Assembly (NCBI RefSeq): GCF_001718795.1
Contig: NZ_CP013435.1
Location: 1,302,001-1,366,000, forward strand
From: Burkholderia latens
Lineage (GTDB): Bacteria > Pseudomonadota > Gammaproteobacteria > Burkholderiales > Burkholderiaceae
Reading direction: 5' to 3'
Length of the DNA stretch: 64,000 bases
Both the position numbers and the translations under genes were made by a program. Below the pieces are notes generated by a model, which saw only the letters and a list, made by a program, of their open reading frames with translations, did not search any database and had not been told where the DNA came from. Shown one piece after another: positions 17,778-25,847 of the stretch (positions are counted from its first letter, which is position 1; the number at the start of each line of letters is the position of its first letter).

Positions 17778-18983
17778 TTACGAATTCGCGGCGACCGGCG
17801 CGCGTCGGCGCTGCATGATCTGCAATGCGACCAGCGCCAGCCCGGCCGCGGCGATCAGACCGCCGACAAGCGGCACGGCTGCGTAGCCGAACCCCGCCGA
17901 AATCGCGGCGCCGCCGGCTGCCGCGCCCAGCGCGTTCCCGAGGTTGAACGCGCCGATGTTGACCGCCGATGCGAGGCCGGGTGCTTCGTGCGCGGCACGC
18001 ATCACGCGCATCTGCAACGGCGGTACGACGGCGAACGTCGCGACGCCCCAGACCAGCAGCGTGACCGCGGCACCGGCATGTGTGCGGGCGAGCAGCGGAA
18101 ACGCGGCCATCGTCACGATCAGCAGCACGAGGAACCCGATCAGCGTGCCGTCGAGCGAGCGATCGGCGAGGCGGCCGCCGGCGATGTTGCCGATCGAGAA
18201 GCCGACGCCGATCAGCACGAGCATCGCGGTCACGAAGCCGGGCGTCGCGCCGGTCAGGTGTTCGAGCGTCGGCGCGACATACGTGTAAAGCGTGAACATC
18301 GCGCCGGCGCCGAGCACGGTGGTCGCGAGCGCGCCGAGCACGACCGGGCGCGTCAGCACCGCGAGTTCGGCTCGCAGGTTCGGCATCTTGCCGGCCTCGC
18401 CCTTCGGCAGCGCGGAGAACAGGCCGGCGATCGCGATCAAGCCGAGCGCCGCGGTCGCCGCGAACGACATGCGCCAGCCGATCATCTGCCCGAGCCACGT
18501 CGCGGCCGGCACGCCGCCGACGTTCGCGATGGTGAGACCCATGAACATCGTTGCGACCGCGCTCGCCTGCTTGTCGCGCGGCACGAGGCTGGCCGCGACC
18601 ACCGACCCGAGTCCGAAGAACGCGCCGTGGTTGAGGCTCGTGACGAGCCGGGCGAGCAGCAGCGTCGTGTAATCCGGCGCGACGGCCGACAGCAGGTTGC
18701 CGATCGTGAAGATCGACATCAGCGCGATCAGCGCCGAGCGGCGCGACCAGCGTGCGAGCAGCAGCGTCATCAGCGGTGCGCCGGCCATCACGCCGATCGC
18801 GTACGCGCTGATCAGCATGCCGGCCTGCGGAATCGACACGTGCACGCCGTCGGCGATCACCGGCAGCAGGCCCATCGGCGAGAACTCGGTCGTGCCGATG
18901 CCGAATGCGCCGGCCGCGAGCGCCAGCAACGGTAGCGTCGCGCTGCCGCCCGGACGAGGAGAAGAAGAAGTCGTGGTGTTCAC
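17778..18983 (-). CDS. MFS transporter, DHA1 family (AraJ/YdhP-like exporter)
   Basis: A 401-residue 12-helix drug/metabolite exporter. Helix 1 carries GAFGIGTTEFSPMGLLPVIA, the mark of the AraJ/YdhP/NepI subgroup, and the 2-3 loop reads LLLARWSRRSAL. The start is a GTG at 18983, chosen because AGGAGC lies 7 bases upstream; in-frame ATGs at 19004 and 19016 have no such site. The Ser/Thr-rich first residues (NTTTSSSP) are cytoplasmic. It stands alone, convergent with the deacetylase operon. Substrate unknown: family members export sugars, purine nucleosides or drugs. Confidence 0.85.
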   Translation of the reverse strand: MNTTTSSSPRPGGSATLPLLALAAGAFGIGTTEFSPMGLLPVIADGVHVSIPQAGMLISAYAIGVMAGAPLMTLLLARWSRRSALIALMSIFTIGNLLSAVAPDYTTLLLARLVTSLNHGAFFGLGSVVAASLVPRDKQASAVATMFMGLTIANVGGVPAATWLGQMIGWRMSFAATAALGLIAIAGLFSALPKGEAGKMPNLRAELAVLTRPVVLGALATTVLGAGAMFTLYTYVAPTLEHLTGATPGFVTAMLVLIGVGFSIGNIAGGRLADRSLDGTLIGFLVLLIVTMAAFPLLARTHAGAAVTLLVWGVATFAVVPPLQMRVMRAAHEAPGLASAVNIGAFNLGNALGAAAGGAAISAGFGYAAVPLVGGLIAAAGLALVALQIMQRRRAPVAANS

Positions 18984-19606
18984 GCGATGCGCTCCTGAAA
19001 GCATGGGCAACGGCATCGAGCCGTTGCGGACAGGCTGAAGTGTGCCGGGTTTACTTTTGCGGAAAAAGCCGGTTCCGGGCGAAATTATCTTGATTTCATG
19101 TCAACAATGCGCCAGAGCGTGCGAGGCCCGCGTTTCGGGCGTGTGGCTGCGGCGTGCCGGCCGGTCCGGGCCAGGTGAGTGCGGCCTGCGCCCGCCGATA
19201 CGCGAGGCGGTTGCACGTCGCGCCCGATCGGTGCGGTTCTCGTCATGCTGCCGGCCCGCGGCGGGGCCGCGACTGCGCGACACGCGAAAAAATGCCCCGG
19301 TCACAGGGGGGCCGTGACCGGGGCGCAAAGGCATCCTCTCTTTGGCACGAGGGTGGATGCGGGCGCAGTATATTCCGCGGGGTAACGTTTCGAATTCACG
19401 TTAAACGACCGTTTTTGGTGCCAATTTAAAAATACCCGGGGCGCAGCGAGGCGCGTTATGAATTTGAAAGAATTTTCGTTCGTTTGATGCGGATGTTTAG
19501 TTCGCACTGGCAGCGGCGCCGCACGTCGCATCGGGTGATGCGGTAAGACGCCCGAGTTCGACGCTGCCGGACCGCGCCGGGTCGCAAACGCGCGCGTGCC
19601 GGTCGA
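18984..19606. other. 623-base gene-free region with a candidate reverse small RNA
   Basis: No credible protein gene. The part 19330-19500 is clearly AT-richer than the surroundings. On the reverse strand it is followed by a strong intrinsic terminator (19287-19324), although no protein gene reads into it: the nearest reverse gene (19607-20518) ends about 280 bases earlier. A short regulatory RNA transcribed from about 19500 towards 19287 is the simplest reading, but it could instead be the long 3' UTR of the lysR gene. Confidence 0.35.
19287..19324 (-). terminator. Strong reverse-strand intrinsic terminator
   Basis: Perfect 11-bp stem (GCCCCGGTCAC 19294-19304 and GTGACCGGGGC 19314-19324), 9-base loop, and on the reverse strand six T in a row (19292-19287) one base after the stem. 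Confidence 0.82.
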
Positions 19607-20518
19607 TCAATCCTCATGGCCGGCCGCGCCTCGCACGGCCTCCAGAAACCGCGCGACGACAGGCGACGCCGGTGCCGCCGCGGCGTCGAACACGAACTCG
19701 ATGTCGAAGCGGCTCGCGAGTTCGTCGAGCGCGACCAGCCGGACCGTGCGCGGGCACGTCGGCGACGCGCTTTCCGGGATGAATGCGCAGCCCATGCCGG
19801 CCGCGACGAGTCCGATCAGCGTCGGGATGTCGCTGCCGACCTGCGCGATGCGCGGCGTGAAGCCGGCGCGCTCGCACTGCGTCATCAGGAAGCGGTGGTG
19901 TGCGGCGGAGCGCAGCGCGTCGAACCACACAAACGGCTCATGCGCGACGTCGGCGAGCGTGCGCGGCGCGTGAAAGCGTCCGCCCGGCGGCGCGGGCATC
20001 GCGAGCACGAAGCGGTCGCTCAACAGCCGCACGCCCGCGAGATGCGGCGCCTCGTCGCGCCGCCACGCCATGATCCCGCCATCGAGCTGACCGCGCGTGA
20101 GCGCCGCGGCCTGTTCCGCCGACAGCATCGGCGCGATCGACAGTTTCACGTCCGGACACGCATCGCGAAAGGCCTTCAGCACATTCGCGACGACCGGCAG
20201 CGGCAGGCAGTTCGGCAGCGCGCCGAGCCGCAACTCGCCGAGCTGGCCGGCCGCGCAGCGCAGCGCGCGTTCGCGGCTGTCATGCAGCGCCGCGAGCAGT
20301 GCGGTCGCGTCGTTGACGAAGCTCGCACCGGCCGCCGTGAGCGTGACGCCGGTCGCGCGGCGAATCAGCAGCGGCGTGCCGATCGCGTCCTCGAGCTCGC
20401 GGATCTGGCGCGACAACGCGGGCTGCACGATTCCGGCCGCGCGGGCGCCGGCCATCACGCTGCCGGCTTGTGCGACCGCGACGAAGTAGCGGAGGTGACG
20501 CAGTTCTATCTGGCGCAT
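19607..20518 (-). CDS. LysR-family transcriptional regulator
   Basis: A 303-residue LysR protein. The winged helix-turn-helix is at about residues 5-62 (LRHLRYFVAVAQAGSVMAGARAAGIVQPALSRQIRELE), followed by the effector domain. The ATG at 20518 starts directly with MRQIELRHLRYF, the usual family N-terminus; the open frame reaching 20671 adds Arg-rich residues and is not used. It is divergent from the serine/threonine dehydratase gene, with two small inverted repeats between, so it probably regulates that enzyme in response to a hydroxy-amino acid. The effector is not known. Confidence 0.85.
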   Translation of the reverse strand: MRQIELRHLRYFVAVAQAGSVMAGARAAGIVQPALSRQIRELEDAIGTPLLIRRATGVTLTAAGASFVNDATALLAALHDSRERALRCAAGQLGELRLGALPNCLPLPVVANVLKAFRDACPDVKLSIAPMLSAEQAAALTRGQLDGGIMAWRRDEAPHLAGVRLLSDRFVLAMPAPPGGRFHAPRTLADVAHEPFVWFDALRSAAHHRFLMTQCERAGFTPRIAQVGSDIPTLIGLVAAGMGCAFIPESASPTCPRTVRLVALDELASRFDIEFVFDAAAAPASPVVARFLEAVRGAAGHED

Positions 20519-20549
20519 GTGATGTCGGTCCCGGTTTCGATTCGATGGA

Positions 20550-20590
20550 TATGCCTGATAAGCATAGCAACCACCAATGGATGGTATTGG
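20550..20590. promoter_or_regulatory. Two short inverted repeats in the lysR/dehydratase divergent region
   Basis: TATGC-N7-GCATA (20550-20566) and CCAAT-N7-ATTGG (20574-20590) are two 5-7-5 dyads with centres 24 bases apart. LysR proteins usually bind two such sites between divergent genes, but arms of 5 bp are short enough to occur by chance. Confidence 0.35.
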
Positions 20591-20685
20591 AAAGCATGTC
20601 CGGCGTGCCGTACGATGATTGCCGTTGCCGCGGCCTGTGCGCAGGCCACGTCCGTTCCCGTCCGCCTTCATTCGTATCCCGTGCC

Positions 20686-21606
20686 ATGCCGCTTCATATC
20701 CAGACTCCCTATCTCCGTTCGCAGATCGCGTCGCGCCGTTTCGGCACGAACGTCTGGCTGAAGCTCGACGCGCTGCAGCCGTCCGGTTCGTTCAAGCTGC
20801 GCGGCATCGGCGCGGCGTGCGAGGCCCACCATACGGCGGGCGCGCGCCGGTTCGTGTCATCGTCGGGCGGCAACGCGGGCATCGCCGTCGCGTATTGCGG
20901 CCGCATGCTCGGCGTGCCTGTGCTCGTCGTCGTGCCGGAGAGCACGTCGGCCCGCGCGCGCGAGCTGATTCGCGTCGAAGGCGCGGAGGTCGTCGTGCAC
21001 GGCGCGAGCTGGGCCGAGGCAAATGCGTTCGCGGTGGCGGCGGCCGGCGCGCACGATGCATTCGTGCATCCTTTCGACGACCCGGTTCTGTGGCAGGGAC
21101 ATGCGACGATGATCGACGAGATGGCGGCGAGCGGCCCGAAGCCCGACGCGATCGTGCTCGCAGTCGGCGGCGGCGGGTTGCTGTGCGGCGTGCTCGACGG
21201 GCTCGCGCGCAATGGCTGGGACGACGTGCCGGTCGTCGCGGTCGAGACCGCAGGTGCCGACAGCTACGCGCGCTCGATCGCGCATGGTCATCCGGTCGAA
21301 TTGCCGGCGATCACCAGCGTCGCGACGTCGCTCGGCGCGAAGCGGCCGTGCGATGCGGCGCTCGATTGGGCGACGCGGCATGCGATCCATCCGGTCGTCG
21401 TGTCGGATGCGCAGGCGGTGGCCGCATCGCTGCGGTTTCTGGACGAGCACCGGATCGTCGTCGAGCCCGCTTGCGGTGCAGCGCTGGCCGCGCTCGAACA
21501 GGCGGTGCCGGTGCTGGCGTCGGCGTCCGATATCGCGGTGATCGTGTGCGGCGGAGTGACGGCGACGGTCGAACAGCTGCAAACGCTGAACGCGACGTTG
21601 CGGTAG
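20686..21606 (+). CDS. PLP-dependent L-serine/L-threonine dehydratase
   Basis: A 306-residue fold-type II PLP enzyme that would deaminate Ser (to pyruvate) or Thr (to 2-oxobutyrate). The Schiff-base Lys is in LQPSGSFKLRGIG (about residue 35), the phosphate loop is SSSGGNAGIAVAY, and the glycine loop is VGGGGLLCGVLDG. The C-terminal CGG motif is VIVCGGVTAT. It lacks the regulatory ACT domain of biosynthetic IlvA, so it looks like the short catabolic SDS-type enzyme. The ATG at 20686 starts just before the TPYLRS motif. Divergent from its likely LysR regulator. Confidence 0.87.
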   Translation: MPLHIQTPYLRSQIASRRFGTNVWLKLDALQPSGSFKLRGIGAACEAHHTAGARRFVSSSGGNAGIAVAYCGRMLGVPVLVVVPESTSARARELIRVEGAEVVVHGASWAEANAFAVAAAGAHDAFVHPFDDPVLWQGHATMIDEMAASGPKPDAIVLAVGGGGLLCGVLDGLARNGWDDVPVVAVETAGADSYARSIAHGHPVELPAITSVATSLGAKRPCDAALDWATRHAIHPVVVSDAQAVAASLRFLDEHRIVVEPACGAALAALEQAVPVLASASDIAVIVCGGVTATVEQLQTLNATLR

Positions 21607-21913
21607 CGCGGTAACGGGCGCTGCGACGCGCAGCGGCAGCCGCGATCGAGTGCGGGGCTGCGCTGCTGGCCGGCGGCGCTTCGGAAGGGCGAACGGGGCC
21701 GTGACGGCAGCCGGCGGCCAGAGGGCGGCCGCGCGCGTCCGTCAGCCAAATCGGACATCGGTGCTATTTGCTTGTGCAAACGGCCGCACTGAGCGCTCGC
21801 CGGTTCACCGCACGCGGTTGAGGTCGGCGGTACGGCTTCTGTAGCGACAATGCAAGGGAAGGGACATACCGCGCCGCACGCGACGAACGTGCGGCGCGGG
21901 ACGGCGTTCTCGG
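21607..21913. other. Intergenic region between convergent genes
   Basis: A 307-base stretch between the dehydratase (forward) and the DUF2242 lipoprotein (reverse). Apart from the long hairpin at 21869-21899 I see no gene or motif. Confidence 0.4.
21869..21899. terminator. 12-bp GC hairpin, possible terminator
   Basis: CCGCGCCGCACG (21869-21880) and CGTGCGGCGCGG (21888-21899) pair perfectly around 7 bases. Neither side has a T-run, so termination would need Rho or an atypical mechanism. It lies 15 bases past the DUF2242 gene. Confidence 0.5.
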
Positions 21914-23020
21914 TCAGTTTGCGCCCGGCGCGCTGGCGCCAGACGGTGCGGACGACGCGACGGGATCGGCGGCGGCAGGCGCCGAAGCCTTGTCCGCCGG
22001 TGCGGGAGTCGTATCCGACGGAGCCGGGTGAGCGGATTCAGCCGGCGCGGGCGACGGAGCGGTGGAGCCCGACGGGGCGATGGCGGATGCCGGAGCCACG
22101 GGCGTCGATGCAGCAGGCGCCGAAGCAGAAGCCGCCGCCGGGGCGGAAGCGTGCGCCGCAGCGGACGCAGGCATCGAAGCGGAAGCGGGGGCCGGCACTG
22201 CAGCAGGCGCAGCACCCGCGTCCGGCCCGGCCGCCGGCGCCGCGCCGCGCATCGTCCGCGGCGCGACCACGGCGGATGCCGCGGCAGGCGCGGCCGGCAC
22301 GAGCGGCGTACCTGAAGCCGGTGCGACGCTCGGCACCGCGAGCGGCACTGGCGCGGCGGGCGGCGTCGGCACGACCGGCGTCGTCATCTTCATCGGTTCG
22401 CCCTGCGGCGTCGGCGCGGGCTCGGGCAGCGGCGCGACGTGCTCCTTCTCGGCGGCCTTCACGGTCGCGCGATCGCGGCGGGCAGGATCGATCTTCAGGA
22501 AATGCTCGACGAGGTTGAAGAAGCGCTCATAGAACACGCCGGCGGGAATCGTCTCGCTCGCGGTCTTCACCAGCGCGTCGTCGCTCGACCCGATCGGCAG
22601 CGACAGCGAGCCGAACACGCTGAGCCCGACGCTCGCCGACGTATTCGACTTCTTCAGCGTGTAGCGGTCCTGCACCGCGTTCACGTACGCGATGCTCGAC
22701 GAGCCGTCGGCGGTCGCATCCGCGCACACGACGTGAAACTCGATCACGACGTGCATGTCGTTGCTCGGCTGGAAATTCTTGCTGCCGTCGACCGCATCGT
22801 TGCGCGACGACGACACCACGTAGCCCTGGCTCAGCAGCGCGCGGCGCGCGGCCTCGCAGGCCGCGTCGGATTTCGAGTGAAACGTGTGCGCATACGGGCT
22901 GCTCGTCGCGTCGAACTGTTCCTGCTGGTAAATCGGCTTGGGCGGCGACGAGCACGCCGTCAGCACGGTCGCGGCCGCGAACGCGCACGAAACGGAGAAC
23001 AGGCGAAATCGGTTGTGCAT
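21914..23020 (-). CDS. DUF2242 lipoprotein with long Ala/Pro-rich tail
   Basis: A 368-residue predicted lipoprotein. The signal peptide ends in lipobox LTAC (about Cys23). Residues ~30-195 form the DUF2242 domain (EQFDATSSPYAHTFHSKSDAACEAARRALLSQGYVV...), known only as a family of uncharacterised beta-proteobacterial lipoproteins. From about residue 200 the chain is almost only Ala, Pro, Ser and Val (about 165 residues), probably a flexible periplasmic spacer. The ATG at 23020 fits the signal peptide; the open frame up to 23251 lacks one. No operon partner is seen and the function is unknown. Confidence 0.78.
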   Translation of the reverse strand: MHNRFRLFSVSCAFAAATVLTACSSPPKPIYQQEQFDATSSPYAHTFHSKSDAACEAARRALLSQGYVVSSSRNDAVDGSKNFQPSNDMHVVIEFHVVCADATADGSSSIAYVNAVQDRYTLKKSNTSASVGLSVFGSLSLPIGSSDDALVKTASETIPAGVFYERFFNLVEHFLKIDPARRDRATVKAAEKEHVAPLPEPAPTPQGEPMKMTTPVVPTPPAAPVPLAVPSVAPASGTPLVPAAPAAASAVVAPRTMRGAAPAAGPDAGAAPAAVPAPASASMPASAAAHASAPAAASASAPAASTPVAPASAIAPSGSTAPSPAPAESAHPAPSDTTPAPADKASAPAAADPVASSAPSGASAPGAN

Positions 23021-23168
23021 GGCGTCTTTCAGAAGGCTCGGCGAGATGCCGCGCGGCGCGGCGGGGCGCACCGCATGGCCTGCGCGCAACGGCGGTGCCT
23101 GTGCGGTCCGTGCGGCAATCTCGTATGGCCGGGGCGTCATTATAGTTTCGTTTGATGTCGCGCTTGCT

Positions 23169-24062
23169 TCAGCCGCGCGGGGCCGCCTGCGCGGAGGCGA
23201 GCAATCTCGACACGAGCGGATGGTGTTCGCCGCGCCGCGACCGGATCGCATGGATCTCCTCGGTCACGTCGCCGGCCCGGCCGAGCCGTCGCAGCCCGCG
23301 CAGCAGCGACGCGTCGTTCGCGCCGAGCTCGCTGAGCGGAAACACGCCGAGCCCGCGTGCCGCGAACACGGCCATCAGCGCGCTGTCCTCGAATTCGCCG
23401 GCCACGCGGGGCACGATCCGCTCGCGCTCGAGCCACAGGTCCAGCCGCGCGCGCAGTGCCGAATGAGCGGTCGGCAGCAGCACCGGCAATTCGGCCAGGC
23501 ATTGCGGGAAGCGCTGCCTCGCAGCGGCCGTGACGAGCGACGCGGGGCCATACCAGTCCACCGGCGACGCGACGAGGCGCTCGCTCGTCACGCGCAGGTT
23601 CGACCCCGACGGCGCGCCCTGGCCGGCCAGCACGAGGTCGAGGTGATGCAGCGCCAGTTCGGCAAGCAGCGCATCGTGCTCGCCTTCGTGGCACAGCAGC
23701 CGCAGCGTGGGCGTGTCGAGCACCGGCGCGAGGATCGCATGGGCGGCGAGCTTCGAAATCCCGTCCGCGAGGCCGACCGCGATGCGCACGGTCGGCTGGC
23801 TCGCCGCCGCACGCACTTCGTCCGGAATCAGCCGGCCCATCTCGAAGATGACTTCCGCGCGCGCATACGCGGCCTGCCCGGCATCGGTCATCGCGACGCC
23901 ACGCCCGGCCGGGCGCAGCAACTGGTGACCGAGCGACTTCTCGAGCTCGCGCACCTGCGCGCTGATCGTCTGCACGGCCATGTCGAGCCGCTCGGCCGCG
24001 CGCGCAAAGCCGCCTTCCTTCACGACGACCCAGAAATAGTACAGATGGCGGAAATTGAGCAT
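23169..24062 (-). CDS. nhaR: LysR-family regulator, NhaR-like
   Basis: A 297-residue LysR protein whose opening MLNFRHLYYFWVVVKEGGFARAAERLDMAVQTISAQVRELE closely matches the NhaR class, in which E. coli NhaR activates nhaA in response to Na+. The ATG at 24062 gives this N-terminus; a TTG 30 bases upstream is less likely. It is divergent from the TerC family gene, and a 12-bp perfect inverted repeat (24072-24122) fills most of the space between them. No nhaA antiporter gene is near, so the target is more likely the TerC protein. The symbol follows class similarity only. Confidence 0.78.
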   Translation of the reverse strand: MLNFRHLYYFWVVVKEGGFARAAERLDMAVQTISAQVRELEKSLGHQLLRPAGRGVAMTDAGQAAYARAEVIFEMGRLIPDEVRAAASQPTVRIAVGLADGISKLAAHAILAPVLDTPTLRLLCHEGEHDALLAELALHHLDLVLAGQGAPSGSNLRVTSERLVASPVDWYGPASLVTAAARQRFPQCLAELPVLLPTAHSALRARLDLWLERERIVPRVAGEFEDSALMAVFAARGLGVFPLSELGANDASLLRGLRRLGRAGDVTEEIHAIRSRRGEHHPLVSRLLASAQAAPRG

Positions 24063-24071
24063 CGGATTGCA

Positions 24072-24122
24072 ACTTCGTAAAAACCGAACCAAGTGTCAGA
24101 TTGTCGCTGATTTTTACGAAGT
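24072..24122. promoter_or_regulatory. Perfect 12-bp inverted repeat, probable NhaR-like operator
   Basis: ACTTCGTAAAAA (24072-24083) and TTTTTACGAAGT (24111-24122) match perfectly, with centres 39 bases apart. The site starts 9 bases from the regulator start and ends 48 bases before the TerC family gene, so it could serve both promoters. Confidence 0.7.
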
Positions 24123-24170
24123 CGAGGGCCGTCTATCATCGGGCTTTCCATCTTCGAATCGGCCCTTTTC

Positions 24171-24926
24171 ATGGACTACCTGCTGACCCTTGCCGCCGAC
24201 CCCGCCGTGTGGGCCGCGCTGCTCACGCTCGTCGTGATGGAAGTCGTGCTCGGCATCGACAACCTGATCTTCATCTCGATCCTCAGCAACAAGCTGCCCG
24301 AAGCGCAGCGTGCGCGCACGCAGCGCCTCGGCATCGGGCTCGCGCTCGTGATGCGTCTCGCGCTGCTCGGCAGCGTCGCCTGGATTGCAAGCCTGACCGA
24401 GCCGGTGTTCACGCTGTTCGGTCACGCGTTCTCGTGGCGCGACGTGATCCTGCTGTCGGGCGGCCTGTTCCTCGTATGGAAGGCGACGACCGAGATCCAC
24501 CACCACGTGTCGCACGACGGCGATGGCGCAAGCGCTGCCGGCGGCGCGGCCGGCCTGACCGTGTGGGCCGCGATCGGCCAGATCGTGATGCTCGACATCG
24601 TGTTCTCGATCGACAGCATCGTGACCGCGATCGGGATGACCGAGCACATTCCGATCATGTTCGTCGCGGTGATCGTCGCGGTCAGCGTGATGCTGTTCGC
24701 CGCGCAGCCGCTCGCACGCTTCATCGACCGCAATCCGACTGTCGTGATGCTCGCGCTGTCGTTCCTCGTCGTGATCGGCATGACGCTGATCGCCGAAGGT
24801 TTCGGCTCGCACGTGCCGAAGGGCTATATCTATGCGGCAATGGCGTTCTCGGCATTCGTCGAGGGCATGAACATGCTCGCGCGGCGCGCGAAGGCGAAGC
24901 GCGCGGCGCGGGCCGAAGGTCGATGA
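24171..24926 (+). CDS. TerC family integral membrane protein (YgdQ-like)
   Basis: A 251-residue protein with about seven hydrophobic segments. Two acidic repeats inside membrane helices, [14 protein letters not shown] (about residue 30) and [14 protein letters not shown] (about residue 145), mark the TerC fold, whose members export Mn2+ or insert partner metals, or confer tellurite resistance. A His/Asp-rich loop ([13 protein letters not shown], about 110-122) between helices may bind metal. The ATG at 24171 lies directly before helix 1. It is divergent from the NhaR-like regulator and followed after 58 bases by a zinc-ribbon gene. Confidence 0.85.
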   Translation: MDYLLTLAADPAVWAALLTLVVMEVVLGIDNLIFISILSNKLPEAQRARTQRLGIGLALVMRLALLGSVAWIASLTEPVFTLFGHAFSWRDVILLSGGLFLVWKATTEIHHHVSHDGDGASAAGGAAGLTVWAAIGQIVMLDIVFSIDSIVTAIGMTEHIPIMFVAVIVAVSVMLFAAQPLARFIDRNPTVVMLALSFLVVIGMTLIAEGFGSHVPKGYIYAAMAFSAFVEGMNMLARRAKAKRAARAEGR

Positions 24927-24984
24927 CGACGCGGGCGGCGAAGGTGCCGCCGTCGCTCCGGACGCTCAACGAAGGAGAAACGCG

Positions 24985-25287
24985 ATGAAATGTCCTGTGT
25001 GCAAGACGCCCGACCTGCTGATGGCCGAGCGCCAGTCGATCGAGATCGACTACTGTCCGACGTGCCGCGGCGTATGGCTCGATCGTGGCGAACTCGACAA
25101 GCTGATCGCGCGCGAAACCGGCGATGCGCCGGTGCGCCGCGACGAACCGTCATTGCGCCACGACGCACAGGCGCCGCGCTCGCGTGGCGACGGCTGGGGG
25201 CGCGACGGCCGATCGCACGACGACCGTTACCGGCGCGACGGTCAGCGCCGCAAGAAGTCGGTGTTCGACCTGTTCGACTTCGATTGA
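24985..25287 (+). CDS. Small zinc-ribbon protein (zf-TFIIB type)
   Basis: A 100-residue protein. Residues 1-45 form a TFIIB-type zinc ribbon with two Cys pairs (MKCPVCKTP and YCPTCRGVWLDRGELDKL). The rest is a disordered, Arg/Asp-rich tail ending in KKSVFDLFDFD. GAAGGAGAAA lies just before the ATG. Family members are small predicted nucleic-acid or protein binders of unknown role in proteobacteria. It follows the TerC family gene in the same direction and may be co-transcribed with it. Confidence 0.82.
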   Translation: MKCPVCKTPDLLMAERQSIEIDYCPTCRGVWLDRGELDKLIARETGDAPVRRDEPSLRHDAQAPRSRGDGWGRDGRSHDDRYRRDGQRRKKSVFDLFDFD

Positions 25288-25348
25288 AGGCCGGATGCCG
25301 GCTGCCGAACGCAAGGGCGCGCACGCATTGCGTCGCGCGTCGCAAAAA

Positions 25349-25382
25349 AGCCCCGCCACGCGCAATGCGTGGCGGGGCTTTG
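25349..25382. terminator. Bidirectional terminator
   Basis: 13-bp perfect stem (AGCCCCGCCACGC with GCGTGGCGGGGCT), 5-base loop, six A before and TTT after. It serves the zinc-ribbon gene (forward) and the Hsp20 pair (reverse). Confidence 0.85.
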
Positions 25383-25417
25383 CTCATGCGCGGCGCTCGG
25401 CAACGTCGCGCGGGCGG

Positions 25418-25831
25418 TTACGCGCTGCCCGCCGTCACGTCGATGCGGCGCGGGCGCGTTTGCTCGCGGCGCGGAATCGTCAGCGTGAGCACGCCGTCGC
25501 GCAGGCTCGCATCGATCCGCGACGTATCGAGATCGGGGCTCAGCACGAACGTGCGCGCATAGCGCGGTGCGCGCACTTCCGCATGGCGCACGCGCAGATC
25601 GGCCGGCGTGTCGATGCGTGTGTCGGCTTCAAGCGTCAGCGTGTTGTCGTGCACTTTCACGTCGAGGTTTTCGCGCGGTACGCCGGGCAGGTCGGCGCGC
25701 AGAATCACCTGCTGCGCGTCCTCGACGATGTCGACGGCCGGGGCGATCGCGGGCCGGCGCGGCGCGTCCGCGGCCGCGGCCTGGAACGCGGCACCGTTCT
25801 GGCGTTCGGTCAGGGTCTGGTACGTGTTCAT
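25418..25831 (-). CDS. Small heat-shock protein, Hsp20/alpha-crystallin family
   Basis: A 137-residue ATP-independent chaperone that holds unfolding proteins. The alpha-crystallin domain spans about residues 33-125: PAVDIVEDAQQVILRADLPGVPRENLDVKVHDNTLTLEA at its start and RIDASLRDGVLTLTIPRRE near its end, with the GVLTLTIP motif typical of the class. AGGAGA precedes the ATG. It is the second gene of a tandem Hsp20 pair, 16 bases behind the first, so the two may form mixed oligomers. Confidence 0.92.
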   Translation of the reverse strand: MNTYQTLTERQNGAAFQAAAADAPRRPAIAPAVDIVEDAQQVILRADLPGVPRENLDVKVHDNTLTLEADTRIDTPADLRVRHAEVRAPRYARTFVLSPDLDTSRIDASLRDGVLTLTIPRREQTRPRRIDVTAGSA

Positions 25832-25847
25832 GGCGTTCTCCTGAAGG

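Noticed and set aside
19301..19531. Small reverse open frame in the gene-free region near 19.4 kb
   Set aside because: It runs into the terminator stem and has no ribosome site; a non-coding transcript is a better reading.
21850..22532. Forward open frames opposite the DUF2242 tail, rich in Ala/Gly or Arg/Pro
   Set aside because: They are the complement of the Ala/Pro-coding low-complexity DNA; no start signal or family match.
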